Source: Steroidobacter agaridevorans (GTDB taxonomy: Bacteria > Pseudomonadota > Gammaproteobacteria > Steroidobacterales > Steroidobacteraceae). Taken from it: a stretch of DNA of 64,000 nucleotides. The stretch spans positions 248,001 through 312,000 of the forward strand of contig NZ_BLJO01000003.1 of NCBI RefSeq assembly GCF_009932555.1. The letters run 5' to 3'. Numbering within the stretch: position 1 is the stretch's first letter; each line of letters opens with the position of its first letter. Below are positions 1-7,861 of the stretch, in pieces. Below the pieces are notes generated by a model that searched no databases, was not told the DNA's origin, and saw only the letters and a program-made list of their open reading frames with translations. A program made the position numbers and the translations under genes.

Positions 1-1
1 G

Positions 2-1591
2 CAGATCGTCGAGAATCCAATTCCCGGCGACCCAGTCGCCATCGATAGCGGCAACGTCAGCGGCAAACTGCTTCCGTCCGGTGTGCGAGCCTATTTCGGT
101 GTGCCATTCGCCGCGCCACCGACGGGCGAGCGGCGATGGGCCGAGCCTCAGCCGCGCGAGACGTGGAAAGGCGTTTACAACGCCGATCGCTTCGCGCCCG
201 AGTGCATCCAGATCCTCCGGCCGCACAACATCAATCATTACTTTGGCGAGGAGGCGACCAGCGAAGATTGTTTGTATCTGAACATCTGGGCGCCGGCTTC
301 ATTGCCGCAAGGGGAGAAGGCGCCCGTCATCCTGTGGTTGTATGGCGGTGGATTGTCCATCGGCTCGGCGAGCATGCCCAACTATGGCGGCGAAGGGCTG
401 GCGCAGAAGGGCGTTGTGTATGTCACTGCCGGCTATCGCGTCGGAGCGTTCGGCTTCATGGCGCACCCTGAGTTGACAGCGACTTCTCCGCATCGAGCCT
501 CAGGCAACTATGGCCACCTCGATCAGATCGCGGCCCTGCAGTGGATCCAGCGAAACATCGAACATTTCGGCGGCGATCCGAATCGGGTGACCGTGATGGG
601 CCAATCGGCCGGCGCCAGCTCTGCTTTCAGCCTGCAGGCCAGTGGGCTTGCGAAGGGGTTGTTTCATCGTATCGTCGGCATGAGTGGCGGTGGCTTGCGA
701 GCCGGATCGGACCCGATCTCGCAAAGCGAGGCTGAGCAGTCCGGTCTGGAATTGCAGCGGGCACTCAAAGTCAGCTCGCTGGCCGACCTTCGCAACGTGC
801 CTGCCGATCGCATCCTCGCAGCGCAAGCCGAGTTCCAGTTGGGCGGTACGGCAGGCACCGTGCGGTTCCGACCGAACATCGACGCTCACTTCATGCCGCG
901 CACGCCGCGAGAGATCTTTGCAAGCGGCGAGCAGAACGACGTGCCCTTGCTGATCGGCTTCACCCGCGACGAGAGCGGCAACGAGCTGCGCACGGCTCGC
1001 ACCCTCGATGAATTCAACACGGCAGCAAAGAAGTACTTCGGCGACAAGGCCGATCAGTTCCTGAAGCTCTATCCGGTGCGATCCGATGCGGATGTATCGA
1101 CTGTCGGCGCTACTGCCGTTCGTGACGGCGGCATGGCAACGTCGATTCGTAGCTGGGCGCTTGGACAAGTGGCCCAAGGCAAGGCGGCGACTTACGTGTA
1201 CATGTACAGCCATCCGCATTCGTATGAGCCGGGCGTGGCGATTGCCGACCTCAATCCCGCGACGGCCGGCGCTTATCACACGAGCGAGGTGCCGTTCTTC
1301 TTGTTGACCCAGGATGTTTATAACCGCATCCGTCGTACTCGCGCCTGGACGGACTACGATCGCGCCCTGGCCAATAAGATGTCGGATGTACTGGTGGCGT
1401 TCGCAAAGACCGGCACTCCGTCGACGAGCGAAGTGAAGGTGCCGAGGTTTACGGTGCGGACGCAGGAGTTCATCGAGTTCGGCGACGAGATCGATACTCG
1501 GCGCTTCGATGTGAGCCGGATGGAGTTCTTCTCGACTGTGAACATGCCGGGCGCCGTGGGCGCCGGCGCGCCGCGGACGCCTCGCGACTAG
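2..1591 (+). CDS. Type B carboxylesterase (5' end outside window)
   Basis: Hydrolyses carboxylic esters, probably in the periplasm or outside the cell. The reading frame is open from base 2, and the residues before the first GTG at 83 fit the usual type B N-terminus (GNVSGKLLPSGVRAYFGVPF), so the start lies upstream of the window. Seen: EDCLYLNIW; the oxyanion-hole region YGGGL; the nucleophile elbow GQSAGAS with Ser codon at 605; a Glu in TRDESGNE near 971; and the catalytic His in AYHTSEVPFF near 1276. The 529 visible residues are close to full family length. It converges with the MFS gene and both use one CTAG for their stops. Next to quinate/shikimate genes, a plant phenolic ester is a reasonable but unproven substrate. 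Confidence 0.93.
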   Translation, partial: QIVENPIPGDPVAIDSGNVSGKLLPSGVRAYFGVPFAAPPTGERRWAEPQPRETWKGVYNADRFAPECIQILRPHNINHYFGEEATSEDCLYLNIWAPASLPQGEKAPVILWLYGGGLSIGSASMPNYGGEGLAQKGVVYVTAGYRVGAFGFMAHPELTATSPHRASGNYGHLDQIAALQWIQRNIEHFGGDPNRVTVMGQSAGASSAFSLQASGLAKGLFHRIVGMSGGGLRAGSDPISQSEAEQSGLELQRALKVSSLADLRNVPADRILAAQAEFQLGGTAGTVRFRPNIDAHFMPRTPREIFASGEQNDVPLLIGFTRDESGNELRTARTLDEFNTAAKKYFGDKADQFLKLYPVRSDADVSTVGATAVRDGGMATSIRSWALGQVAQGKAATYVYMYSHPHSYEPGVAIADLNPATAGAYHTSEVPFFLLTQDVYNRIRRTRAWTDYDRALANKMSDVLVAFAKTGTPSTSEVKVPRFTVRTQEFIEFGDEIDTRRFDVSRMEFFSTVNMPGAVGAGAPRTPRD

Positions 1592-2898
1592 ACGTCCATC
1601 GCCACCGGCTTCACCTCGCCTACGATGAAGATGTAGGACAGTGCGCCAATGAGGGCGACGAACGCGATGTAGGCGAGGGCGTAGAAGAACGAGCCGGTGG
1701 CGCCGACGATCACACCAATGACCAGCGGCGTGACGATGCCGGCGAGGTTCGCGCACAGATTGAATACGCCGCCGGTCAAACCGATCAGCCGCTTCGGCGC
1801 CACGTCGGTGATCAGCGTCCAGCCCAGGTTGACCATGCCCTGGCCGAAGAACGCCACCGACAGCACGGCGATCACGACCTGATCGCTATCGACGAAGTTC
1901 GCGATCACGATGGTGGAGGCGAGCAGCAGGCCGGTCAGGATGGGCAGCTTGCGGCCCAGCGTCGCCGAGCCGGTGCGTCGGATGATCGTGTCCGAAACCC
2001 AGCCGCCGACCAGCACGCCGACCGAGGCGGCGATGAAGGGCATCACGGCATAGAAGCCGACCTTGAGCCAGCCCATGTTCCGCTCGGTGGCAAGATAGGT
2101 CGGGAACCAGGTCAGAAAGAACACCAGCGTGGAATTGCCGGCGAACTGGCCGATCGACGCGCCGAGCACCTGCCGATGCTTCAGCAGTGCGCCGATATTG
2201 CGCCAAGCGAACGGCGTGGCCGTGCCGCGATAACCCAGCCCGCCGCCGGCCTCGATGTAGTCCAGCTCCGCCCGGTTGACGGTGGGATGATCCTGCGGGT
2301 CTCGATAGATTTTCAGCCAGACCGCCGCGAATAACAGGCCGGCGACCCCGGCGATCACGAACAGCGCCCGCCAGCCGAGCTCGGCGACGATCCAGAACAG
2401 CAGGGGACTGAGGAACGCCAGGCCGAAGTACTGGCCCACCGAGTAAACTCCGGTCGCGCGGGCGCGCTCGTGTTGTGGAAACCATGTGCTTAGCACGCGG
2501 CTGTTGGTGGGATAACATGGCGCCTCGGCGACGCCCAATCCGAGGCGGAATGTGAGCAAGGAAACGAGGCCCGACGCCAGGCCCTGCAGCAGCGTGAACA
2601 CCGACCAGATGCTGACCGACCAGAAATACGACAGCCGCGCGCCGACGCGATCGACGAACGCGCCGCCGGGAATCTGAGCCGCGGCATAGGTCCAAGAAAA
2701 AGCCGAGAACACGATGCCCATCACGACCGCATCCAGCCCCAGCTCCCTGGTCATCGACGGGGCGGCGACGCCCAGCACGGCACGATCCAGATAATTGATC
2801 ATGGTGCCGACAGTGATCAGTCCCAACACGGTCAGCCGCGCGCGGCTGCGCACGGCGCCCGTGTCCGCCTTCACCGCCACCGTCGCCGTGTTCTCCAT
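1588..2898 (-). CDS. MFS transporter, anion:cation symporter type
   Basis: A 436-residue inner-membrane carrier with about 12 hydrophobic segments. The motif NYLDRAVLGVAAPSM early in the protein is the DR(x)nlg-type signature of the ACS family, which moves organic acids such as hexuronates, phthalate and aromatic acids. The start at 2898 (MENTATVAV) is preferred because GGGGGAACGGG lies just upstream; the longer frame to 2988 would run through the operator repeats. It is divergent from the TetR gene and shares its 105-bp promoter region, which holds two copies of the TGTAC-N6-GTACA repeat. From context it likely imports quinate, shikimate, dehydroshikimate or a phenolic acid; the substrate is inference. 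Confidence 0.93.
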   Translation of the reverse strand: MENTATVAVKADTGAVRSRARLTVLGLITVGTMINYLDRAVLGVAAPSMTRELGLDAVVMGIVFSAFSWTYAAAQIPGGAFVDRVGARLSYFWSVSIWSVFTLLQGLASGLVSLLTFRLGLGVAEAPCYPTNSRVLSTWFPQHERARATGVYSVGQYFGLAFLSPLLFWIVAELGWRALFVIAGVAGLLFAAVWLKIYRDPQDHPTVNRAELDYIEAGGGLGYRGTATPFAWRNIGALLKHRQVLGASIGQFAGNSTLVFFLTWFPTYLATERNMGWLKVGFYAVMPFIAASVGVLVGGWVSDTIIRRTGSATLGRKLPILTGLLLASTIVIANFVDSDQVVIAVLSVAFFGQGMVNLGWTLITDVAPKRLIGLTGGVFNLCANLAGIVTPLVIGVIVGATGSFFYALAYIAFVALIGALSYIFIVGEVKPVAMDV

Positions 2899-2936
2899 CC
2901 CGTTCCCCCAGAATGCATATTCATCGAGGCCGGTCG

Positions 2937-2952
2937 TGTACCAACCGGTCCA
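2937..2952. promoter_or_regulatory. Imperfect TetR-type operator, copy 1
   Basis: TGTACCAACCGGTCCA is an inverted repeat of TGTAC with one mismatch in the right arm. It lies in the MFS/tetR divergent promoter, 27 bp centre to centre from the next copy. The same arrangement recurs at 3829 and 5809. Assignment to the adjacent TetR protein is inferred. Confidence 0.6.
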
Positions 2953-2963
2953 TTTTTTCACTA

Positions 2964-2979
2964 TGTACCAGGCAGTACA
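2964..2979. promoter_or_regulatory. Perfect TetR-type operator, copy 2
   Basis: TGTACCAGGCAGTACA has perfect TGTAC/GTACA arms around a 6-bp spacer. It lies 24 bp before the tetR start codon and 65 bp from the MFS start, where it could repress both genes. Confidence 0.65.
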
Positions 2980-3003
2980 GAGTGTCAATGAACGAGGTCA
3001 GTC

Positions 3004-3675
3004 ATGAGCAAGATGCCTAAGAAAAAAGCCACCGCGGAACAACCGCCGGTGGTGACGCGCGATCCCGAGGCCTCGGTGCAGGACATCCTCGCGGTCGCCA
3101 CCGAGGAATTCGCCATCAATGGCTTGAGTGGCGCGCGCGTCGATCAGATCGCGGAGCGCACGCGCACCTCCAAGCGCATGATTTATTACTACTTCAAGGG
3201 CAAGGAGGGCCTGTATCAGGCAGTGCTCGAAAAGGCGTACATGGATATCCGCGCGCTCGAGGAAAAAGCCAAGCTGCTCGACATGGAGCCGCGCGCCGCC
3301 ATGCGCAAGCTGATCGAGCTGACGTTCGATTACGACGAGACCCATCCGCTGTTCATCAGCCTGGTGAGCGTGGAAAACATTCATCAGGCCAAGCACCTCA
3401 CCAACCTCACCTCGATCAAGGACGTGAACCAGAGCGTGATTCGCACGCTCACCAGCATCCTGGAGCGGGGGCGCAAGGAAGGCGTGTTCCGCGCCGATCT
3501 CGATCCGGTGGACGTGCATCTGCTGATCAGCGCGTTCTGTTTCTTCCGCGTGTCGAACCGGCACACCTTCGGCGCCATCTTCGATCGCGACCTGTCCGAT
3601 CCGAAGCTGCGCAAGCGGCACAAGAAGATCATCATCGAAGCGGTGGAGCGGCTGCTGGAAGTGCGCAAGGGCTGA
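3004..3675 (+). CDS. TetR/AcrR family transcriptional regulator
   Basis: A 223-residue TetR regulator. The N-terminal helix-turn-helix is clear at residues about 25-75 (ILAVATEEFAINGLSGARV, then IAERTRTSKRMIYYYFKGKEGLY), followed by an all-helical ligand domain. ATG 3004 is preceded by GAGG with good spacing. It is divergent from the MFS gene and upstream of the dehydroshikimate dehydratase gene. The 16-bp inverted repeat shared by three nearby promoters is its likely operator; a pathway acid (shikimate, quinate, protocatechuate) is a likely inducer. Regulator-operator pairing and ligand are inferred from position only. Confidence 0.94.
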   Translation: MSKMPKKKATAEQPPVVTRDPEASVQDILAVATEEFAINGLSGARVDQIAERTRTSKRMIYYYFKGKEGLYQAVLEKAYMDIRALEEKAKLLDMEPRAAMRKLIELTFDYDETHPLFISLVSVENIHQAKHLTNLTSIKDVNQSVIRTLTSILERGRKEGVFRADLDPVDVHLLISAFCFFRVSNRHTFGAIFDRDLSDPKLRKRHKKIIIEAVERLLEVRKG

Positions 3676-3725
3676 CACGCTCACATCGGTACGCCTCGCC
3701 GGCCAGGGGCTCGGCGGTGTCTTTC

Positions 3726-3782
3726 AGCGAAGCACGGCTTCGCTCCGCGTACATGGATGTACACCCTGGGCTTGCGCGGAGC
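3726..3782. repeat. Compound palindrome between tetR and the dehydratase gene
   Basis: Three nested inverted repeats lie here: AGCGAAGC-ACG-GCTTCGCT at 3726-3744 (8-bp stem, 3-nt loop); GCTCCGCG at 3742-3749 pairing with CGCGGAGC at 3775-3782; and GTACA-TGGA-TGTAC at 3749-3762. No T-run follows, so it is not a classical terminator, though it could end tetR transcripts. The layout resembles a repetitive extragenic palindrome; no second copy was seen in this window. Confidence 0.45.
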
Positions 3783-3828
3783 AGGGACTGCGCAGCGCAA
3801 TGGTGCGCGGGGCATTCGGCGCGTACAC

Positions 3829-3844
3829 TGTACGAACCGGTACG
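3829..3844. promoter_or_regulatory. TetR-type operator, copy 3
   Basis: TGTACGAACCGGTACG is a near-perfect TGTAC/GTACA inverted repeat with the same 6-bp spacer. It ends 26 bp before the start codon of the 3-dehydroshikimate dehydratase gene. The spacer GAACCG resembles CAACCG of copy 1 and GAACTA of copy 4. Confidence 0.6.
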
Positions 3845-3870
3845 GACGTACGTGCCGAGGAGCGCCCTCT

Positions 3871-5757
3871 ATGTTCACGTCCATCGCCTCCGTTTCGATC
3901 AGCGGCCGGCTCGACGCCAAGCTGCGCGCCATTGCCGACGCCGGCTTCGAGGGTGTCGAGCTGGTCGAGAACGACCTGCTCGCCTTCGACGGCACGCCGC
4001 GAGATGTCGGGCGGACGATCCGCGAGCTCGGGTTGAAGTGCACCGCCTTCCAACGAGTCGATGATTTCGAAGGCATGTCCGGCGCCGTTCGAACCCACAA
4101 CTTCAATCTGATCGAGCGCAAGCTCGACACCATGGAGCAGGTCGGCGCGGATCTGCTGATCGTCGGCAGCAATGCATCCACAGCCACCTCAGGCGATCGT
4201 CAACGCATCGTTGCGGACTTCCATGAGCTGGCCGAACGGGCGCACGCGCGTGGCATGCGCATCGGCTACGAGGCGCTGGCGTGGGGTCGATATATTTTCG
4301 ATCACCGCGAAGCCTGGTCGGTCGTGAAGGAAACCAATCATCCCGCCTTGGGCCTGGTGCTCGGCAGTTTTCATTCGCTGGTCCGAAACATTCCCATCGA
4401 CAGCCTGCCCGACATCGATCCGGCCAGGATCTTTCTGGTGCACCTCGCGGACGCGCCGGTGATTCAGATGGACTTCCGCTCCTGGAGTCGTCACTTCCGG
4501 TACTTGCCAGGGCAGGGCGAGCTGGATCTGGAAGTGTACGTCGCGGCGCTGCGGGCCCGTGGCTACAACGGCATCTGGTCCCTCGAAGTGTTCAACGATC
4601 GTTACCGGGCGAGCGCAGCGTCGACGAGCGCAGTCGATGGCATGCGAGCCCTGCGATACATCGAAGATCAGGTCGCTCGACGTTTGTTGCTGGCGAAAGG
4701 ATCGGGTCGGCCACCGCGGGTCCAGTGTCACGGCATCGAGTTCATCGAGTTTGCTGCCAACGACAACGAGGTCGAGCCGCTAGGGCAGATGTTCGAGACC
4801 TTGGGCTTCACGCTCACCGGACGGCATCGCTCCAAGCGAGTCACGCGCTGGAGCCAGAACGGCATCAATTTGCTGATCAACAACGAGCCTGCCAGCTTCG
4901 CTCGAGCCTACGCGGACATGCATGGCGCGTCAGTGTGTGCGATGGGCGTACGTGTCGAGGATGTGCAGGCGGCGATGGAACGCTCGCAGGCGCTGCAGAT
5001 CAGCAGTTTCTCCCAGCCCGTCGGACCCGGAGAGCTGCAAATTCCCGCGGCGCGCGGCGTGGGCGAGAGCTTGCTTTATTTCATCCGGGATGGTGAACAG
5101 CAGCACGTCTGGAAGAACGATTTCCTCTCGGTCAGCGATTCGATAGCAGGCGCGCGTGGCGTCGGGTTGCTTCGCATCGACTATGTGACGCAGACGATGC
5201 AGTACGATGCCATGCTGTCCTGGCTCTTGTACTACCTCTCCTTGTTTGCAGTCTCCAAGACTGCGCAGGTCGAGATCGACGATCCGTTCGGATTGGTCTA
5301 CAGCCAGGCCGTGGAGTCGTCGGATCGAACCTTTCGTATCGTGCTGAACAGCTCGCCGACACCGCAGACCCTGTCGTCGCGTTTCCTGCATGGATTCATG
5401 GGCGCGGGCGTGCAGCACCTGGCATTGCAGACCGACGATATCTTCAGCACCGCACAGTTGTTGCAGGAGCGCGGCGTACAGACGCTGCCCATTCCGGCGA
5501 ACTATTACGAAGATCTGCAGGCCAGATTCGATCTCGACAGCGCGCTGATCGAACGCCTTGCCGCCCACAATATCCTGTACGAGCGCGAGGGGCAGGGCGA
5601 ATACTTCCAGTTGTTCACCCGTGCGTTCGCCAAGCGTTTCTTTTTCGAGATCGTGCAGCGACGTAATTACCAGGCTTACGGCGCGAGCAATGCTGCCGTT
5701 CGTATCGCCGCGCAGTCGCGCTATCGCCCCGACGCTCGAGCTTCCGAGCAGGGCTGA
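3871..5757 (+). CDS. quiC1: Bifunctional sugar phosphate isomerase/HPPD-like protein, 3-dehydroshikimate dehydratase type
   Basis: A 628-residue fusion of an AP-endonuclease-2/xylose-isomerase-like TIM barrel (about 1-290) and a C-terminal VOC/HPPD-like region. This is the architecture of QuiC1, which converts 3-dehydroshikimate to protocatechuate in quinate/shikimate catabolism. ATG 3871 follows GAGGAG; the frame open to 3757 runs through the operator and is rejected as the start. In the barrel, Glu of GYEALAW, His of VHLAD and Glu of SLEVFND match metal ligands, but the Asp of the usual D-x-F-H motif is Gly165 (LGSFH, codon 4363). HPPD-like ligands appear as VQHLAL and EYFQLF. The family call is strong; activity needs testing because of Gly165. 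Confidence 0.9.
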   Translation: MFTSIASVSISGRLDAKLRAIADAGFEGVELVENDLLAFDGTPRDVGRTIRELGLKCTAFQRVDDFEGMSGAVRTHNFNLIERKLDTMEQVGADLLIVGSNASTATSGDRQRIVADFHELAERAHARGMRIGYEALAWGRYIFDHREAWSVVKETNHPALGLVLGSFHSLVRNIPIDSLPDIDPARIFLVHLADAPVIQMDFRSWSRHFRYLPGQGELDLEVYVAALRARGYNGIWSLEVFNDRYRASAASTSAVDGMRALRYIEDQVARRLLLAKGSGRPPRVQCHGIEFIEFAANDNEVEPLGQMFETLGFTLTGRHRSKRVTRWSQNGINLLINNEPASFARAYADMHGASVCAMGVRVEDVQAAMERSQALQISSFSQPVGPGELQIPAARGVGESLLYFIRDGEQQHVWKNDFLSVSDSIAGARGVGLLRIDYVTQTMQYDAMLSWLLYYLSLFAVSKTAQVEIDDPFGLVYSQAVESSDRTFRIVLNSSPTPQTLSSRFLHGFMGAGVQHLALQTDDIFSTAQLLQERGVQTLPIPANYYEDLQARFDLDSALIERLAAHNILYEREGQGEYFQLFTRAFAKRFFFEIVQRRNYQAYGASNAAVRIAAQSRYRPDARASEQG

Positions 5758-5808
5758 AGACACTCCCTATGTTTCGACGCTTGCCATCGGGTCCTCTCCG
5801 AGGCAGTA

Positions 5809-5824
5809 TGTACGAACTAGTACA
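5809..5824. promoter_or_regulatory. Perfect TetR-type operator, copy 4
   Basis: TGTACGAACTAGTACA has perfect arms and a 6-bp spacer. It lies between the dehydratase gene and the next hydrolase gene, 28 bp before the preferred hydrolase start at 5853. It suggests a second regulated promoter within the cluster. Confidence 0.62.
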
Positions 5825-5852
5825 GAACATAGCCGATGGCGGCGAGAGCACA

Positions 5853-6875
5853 ATGCGTTGCAGGGGCATGAGCAGATTCGGGGCTGGAGTGGGGGCTGTC
5901 GTCGTGGCGTTACAGCTGGCGGCGCCGGCTCGCGCCGACGTGGCTGCCGAGACGGCGGCCGCGCCGGTGCTCGACGATCGGTACCCGCGGGCCAAAGTCT
6001 CGTTCGGGTCGGATGTCGAGAGTTATCCCGACGTGATTTACAGCACACCGGCGGGCTTCCGGCCGTTGCGTCTCGATATCTACCGTCAGGTCGCAGCCAA
6101 GGGGCCGCGTCCGTTGGTTGTTTATATCCACGGCGGCGGCTGGCAGAGCGGTCATACGCGCCATTCCGGCGCGTTCGCGAACTGGCCCGGCGTGCTCGCG
6201 TCGCTGGCTCGCAAAGGCTATGTGGTGGCGTCCGTGGAATATCGCCTCAGCAGCGAAGCGAAATTTCCTGCCGCGATTCACGACGTGAAGAACGCGATCA
6301 AATGGCTGCGGGCCAACGCGGCGAAATACTCCGTCGATCCGCAGAAGACCATCGTGTGGGGCGGTTCCGCGGGCGGGCAGTTGGCGGCGCTGGCTGCAAC
6401 GACATGCGGTATCGAAGGAGTAGAGCCGAACGCCTCCGATAAGAACATCGCGAGCCAGTCTGATTGCGTGCAGGGCTTGGTGGCTTGGTACGGAGTGTTC
6501 GATTTCAAAGCCATTCCGCCGCCGCCGCCCGGCGTCGACGATGCCGTGTCAGCCGCCGGCAAGTACTTCGGCTGCGCTCCGGCGCAGTGTCCAGATAAGG
6601 TCGCGCTCGCCAGTCCGATCTCACATATCGACGCGAAGGATCCGCCGGCGCTGCTGATCCACGGCGAGATCGACAAGGTCGTTGCAGTCGGCCAGTCACG
6701 TGCCTTCGACGCAGCTCTGCGAGCGAAAGGTGTCGCATCAGAATTGGTAGTGATTCCCGCGGTCGATCACAGCTTCATTGGCAGCTCGCCCGAGGCAACG
6801 CGTCAGGCAAGTTTGCAGGCATTGGCTCAGACCTTCGAGTTCATCGATGCGGTGACCGGAGGCGAACGGAAGTGA
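5853..6875 (+). CDS. Secreted alpha/beta hydrolase
   Basis: A 340-residue esterase/lipase-like alpha/beta hydrolase. The start at 5853 (MRCRGMSRFG) lies after the operator and gives a good signal peptide ending near APARA; the longer frame from 5769 would include the operator. Motifs: HGGGWQ oxyanion hole, nucleophile elbow WGGSAGGQ, and a C-terminal His in PAVDHSFIG. This fits the BD-FAE/acetyl-esterase-like group. A weak GGCGAGAG precedes the start. Its stop overlaps the next start by 4 bp (GTGA), so it is cotranscribed with the shikimate dehydrogenase gene. A quinate or shikimate ester is a plausible substrate by context only. Confidence 0.9.
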   Translation: MRCRGMSRFGAGVGAVVVALQLAAPARADVAAETAAAPVLDDRYPRAKVSFGSDVESYPDVIYSTPAGFRPLRLDIYRQVAAKGPRPLVVYIHGGGWQSGHTRHSGAFANWPGVLASLARKGYVVASVEYRLSSEAKFPAAIHDVKNAIKWLRANAAKYSVDPQKTIVWGGSAGGQLAALAATTCGIEGVEPNASDKNIASQSDCVQGLVAWYGVFDFKAIPPPPPGVDDAVSAAGKYFGCAPAQCPDKVALASPISHIDAKDPPALLIHGEIDKVVAVGQSRAFDAALRAKGVASELVVIPAVDHSFIGSSPEATRQASLQALAQTFEFIDAVTGGERK

Positions 6876-7771
6876 GCTCCGCCGTTTCCACCGCAAGCAA
6901 TCCTCGCGTGCTGGCCGGGCTGATCGGTTCCGGCATTCAACAGTCGCTGACACCGGCGCTGCACATGGAAGAGGGCGCGGCGCAGGGCCTGGATTATCGC
7001 TATGAGCTGCTCGATCTGGATCGGATCAACGGCGGCGCGACTGCTTTGCCGGCGTTGCTGGCGTCGGCGCAGGAGCGAGGGCTGGCGGGACTGAATATCA
7101 CGCATCCTTGCAAGCAGATCATCCTGCCGATGCTGGATTCGTTGAGCGACGACGCGCAAGCGCTCGGCGCCGTGAATACCGTGGTGTTCTCCGAAGGGCG
7201 TCGCGTCGGGCACAACACCGATTGGTGGGGGTTCGCCGAAAGTTTCAAACTCGGTCTGCAAGGTGCAGTGGTCGAGTGTGTTGTACAGCTTGGCGCAGGT
7301 GGCGCCGGCGCCGCTGTGGCCTACGCCATGCTCAAGCTCGGCGCGCGGCGCTTGGATATTTACGACATCGACACCGCGAAGATGCGAGCGCTCGTTGTGT
7401 CGCTATCCGAGTTGTTTCCTTCTCGACAGATTCGCGCGGTCACCGACCTGCGATCGGCGATGGCCGCGGCCGATGGGCTCGTGCATGCGACGACGACAGG
7501 CATGGCGAAGAATCCAGGGCTGCCCCTGCCGGCCGACATGCTTCGAGCATCGCAGTGGGTCGTCGAGATCATCTATTTCCCGTTGCAGACGCAGCTGCTG
7601 AAGACCGCTCGCAGCATCGGTTGTCGCACGCTCGATGGCGGTGGCATGGCCATCTACCAGGCCGTCGGCGCGTTCCGTTTGTTCACAGGCATTGCGCCGG
7701 ATGCGCAGCGCATGGCCCGGCATTTCGATTCTCTGGCGCGCCGGCCCGCTGCGCTCGCTGCCGCCGAATGA
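6872..7771 (+). CDS. aroE: Shikimate dehydrogenase family protein
   Basis: A 299-residue AroE/YdiB-family enzyme that interconverts shikimate (or quinate) and the 3-dehydro acid with NAD(P). Start is GTG 6872, 4-bp overlap with the upstream hydrolase, GGAGG in front. Seen: substrate-site SLTPALHM; the NITHPCK segment carrying the catalytic Lys; GHNTDWWGF with the catalytic Asp; and a Rossmann loop LGAGGAGAAVA. Position next to a 3-dehydroshikimate dehydratase argues for a catabolic role (shikimate to 3-dehydroshikimate) rather than aromatic amino acid synthesis. Whether it also oxidises quinate cannot be read from the sequence. Confidence 0.93.
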   Translation: MSSAVSTASNPRVLAGLIGSGIQQSLTPALHMEEGAAQGLDYRYELLDLDRINGGATALPALLASAQERGLAGLNITHPCKQIILPMLDSLSDDAQALGAVNTVVFSEGRRVGHNTDWWGFAESFKLGLQGAVVECVVQLGAGGAGAAVAYAMLKLGARRLDIYDIDTAKMRALVVSLSELFPSRQIRAVTDLRSAMAAADGLVHATTTGMAKNPGLPLPADMLRASQWVVEIIYFPLQTQLLKTARSIGCRTLDGGGMAIYQAVGAFRLFTGIAPDAQRMARHFDSLARRPAALAAAE

Positions 7772-7861
7772 CAGGGGTCCCGATCGGCTGATTACTGGTT
7801 CGACATCGACAAGATCCGAGCACCACGGTGTGAGGAACATGAATGTTTGGGGGGATGAACG

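Noticed and set aside
1198-1212. TGTACATGTACA palindrome inside the carboxylesterase gene
   Set aside because: Arms match the TetR operator but the spacer is 2 bp, not 6, and it encodes VYMY in a coding region; chance occurrence.
3726-3744. Hairpin as a classical intrinsic terminator for tetR
   Set aside because: The stem is good but no T-run follows; listed as part of a compound repeat instead.
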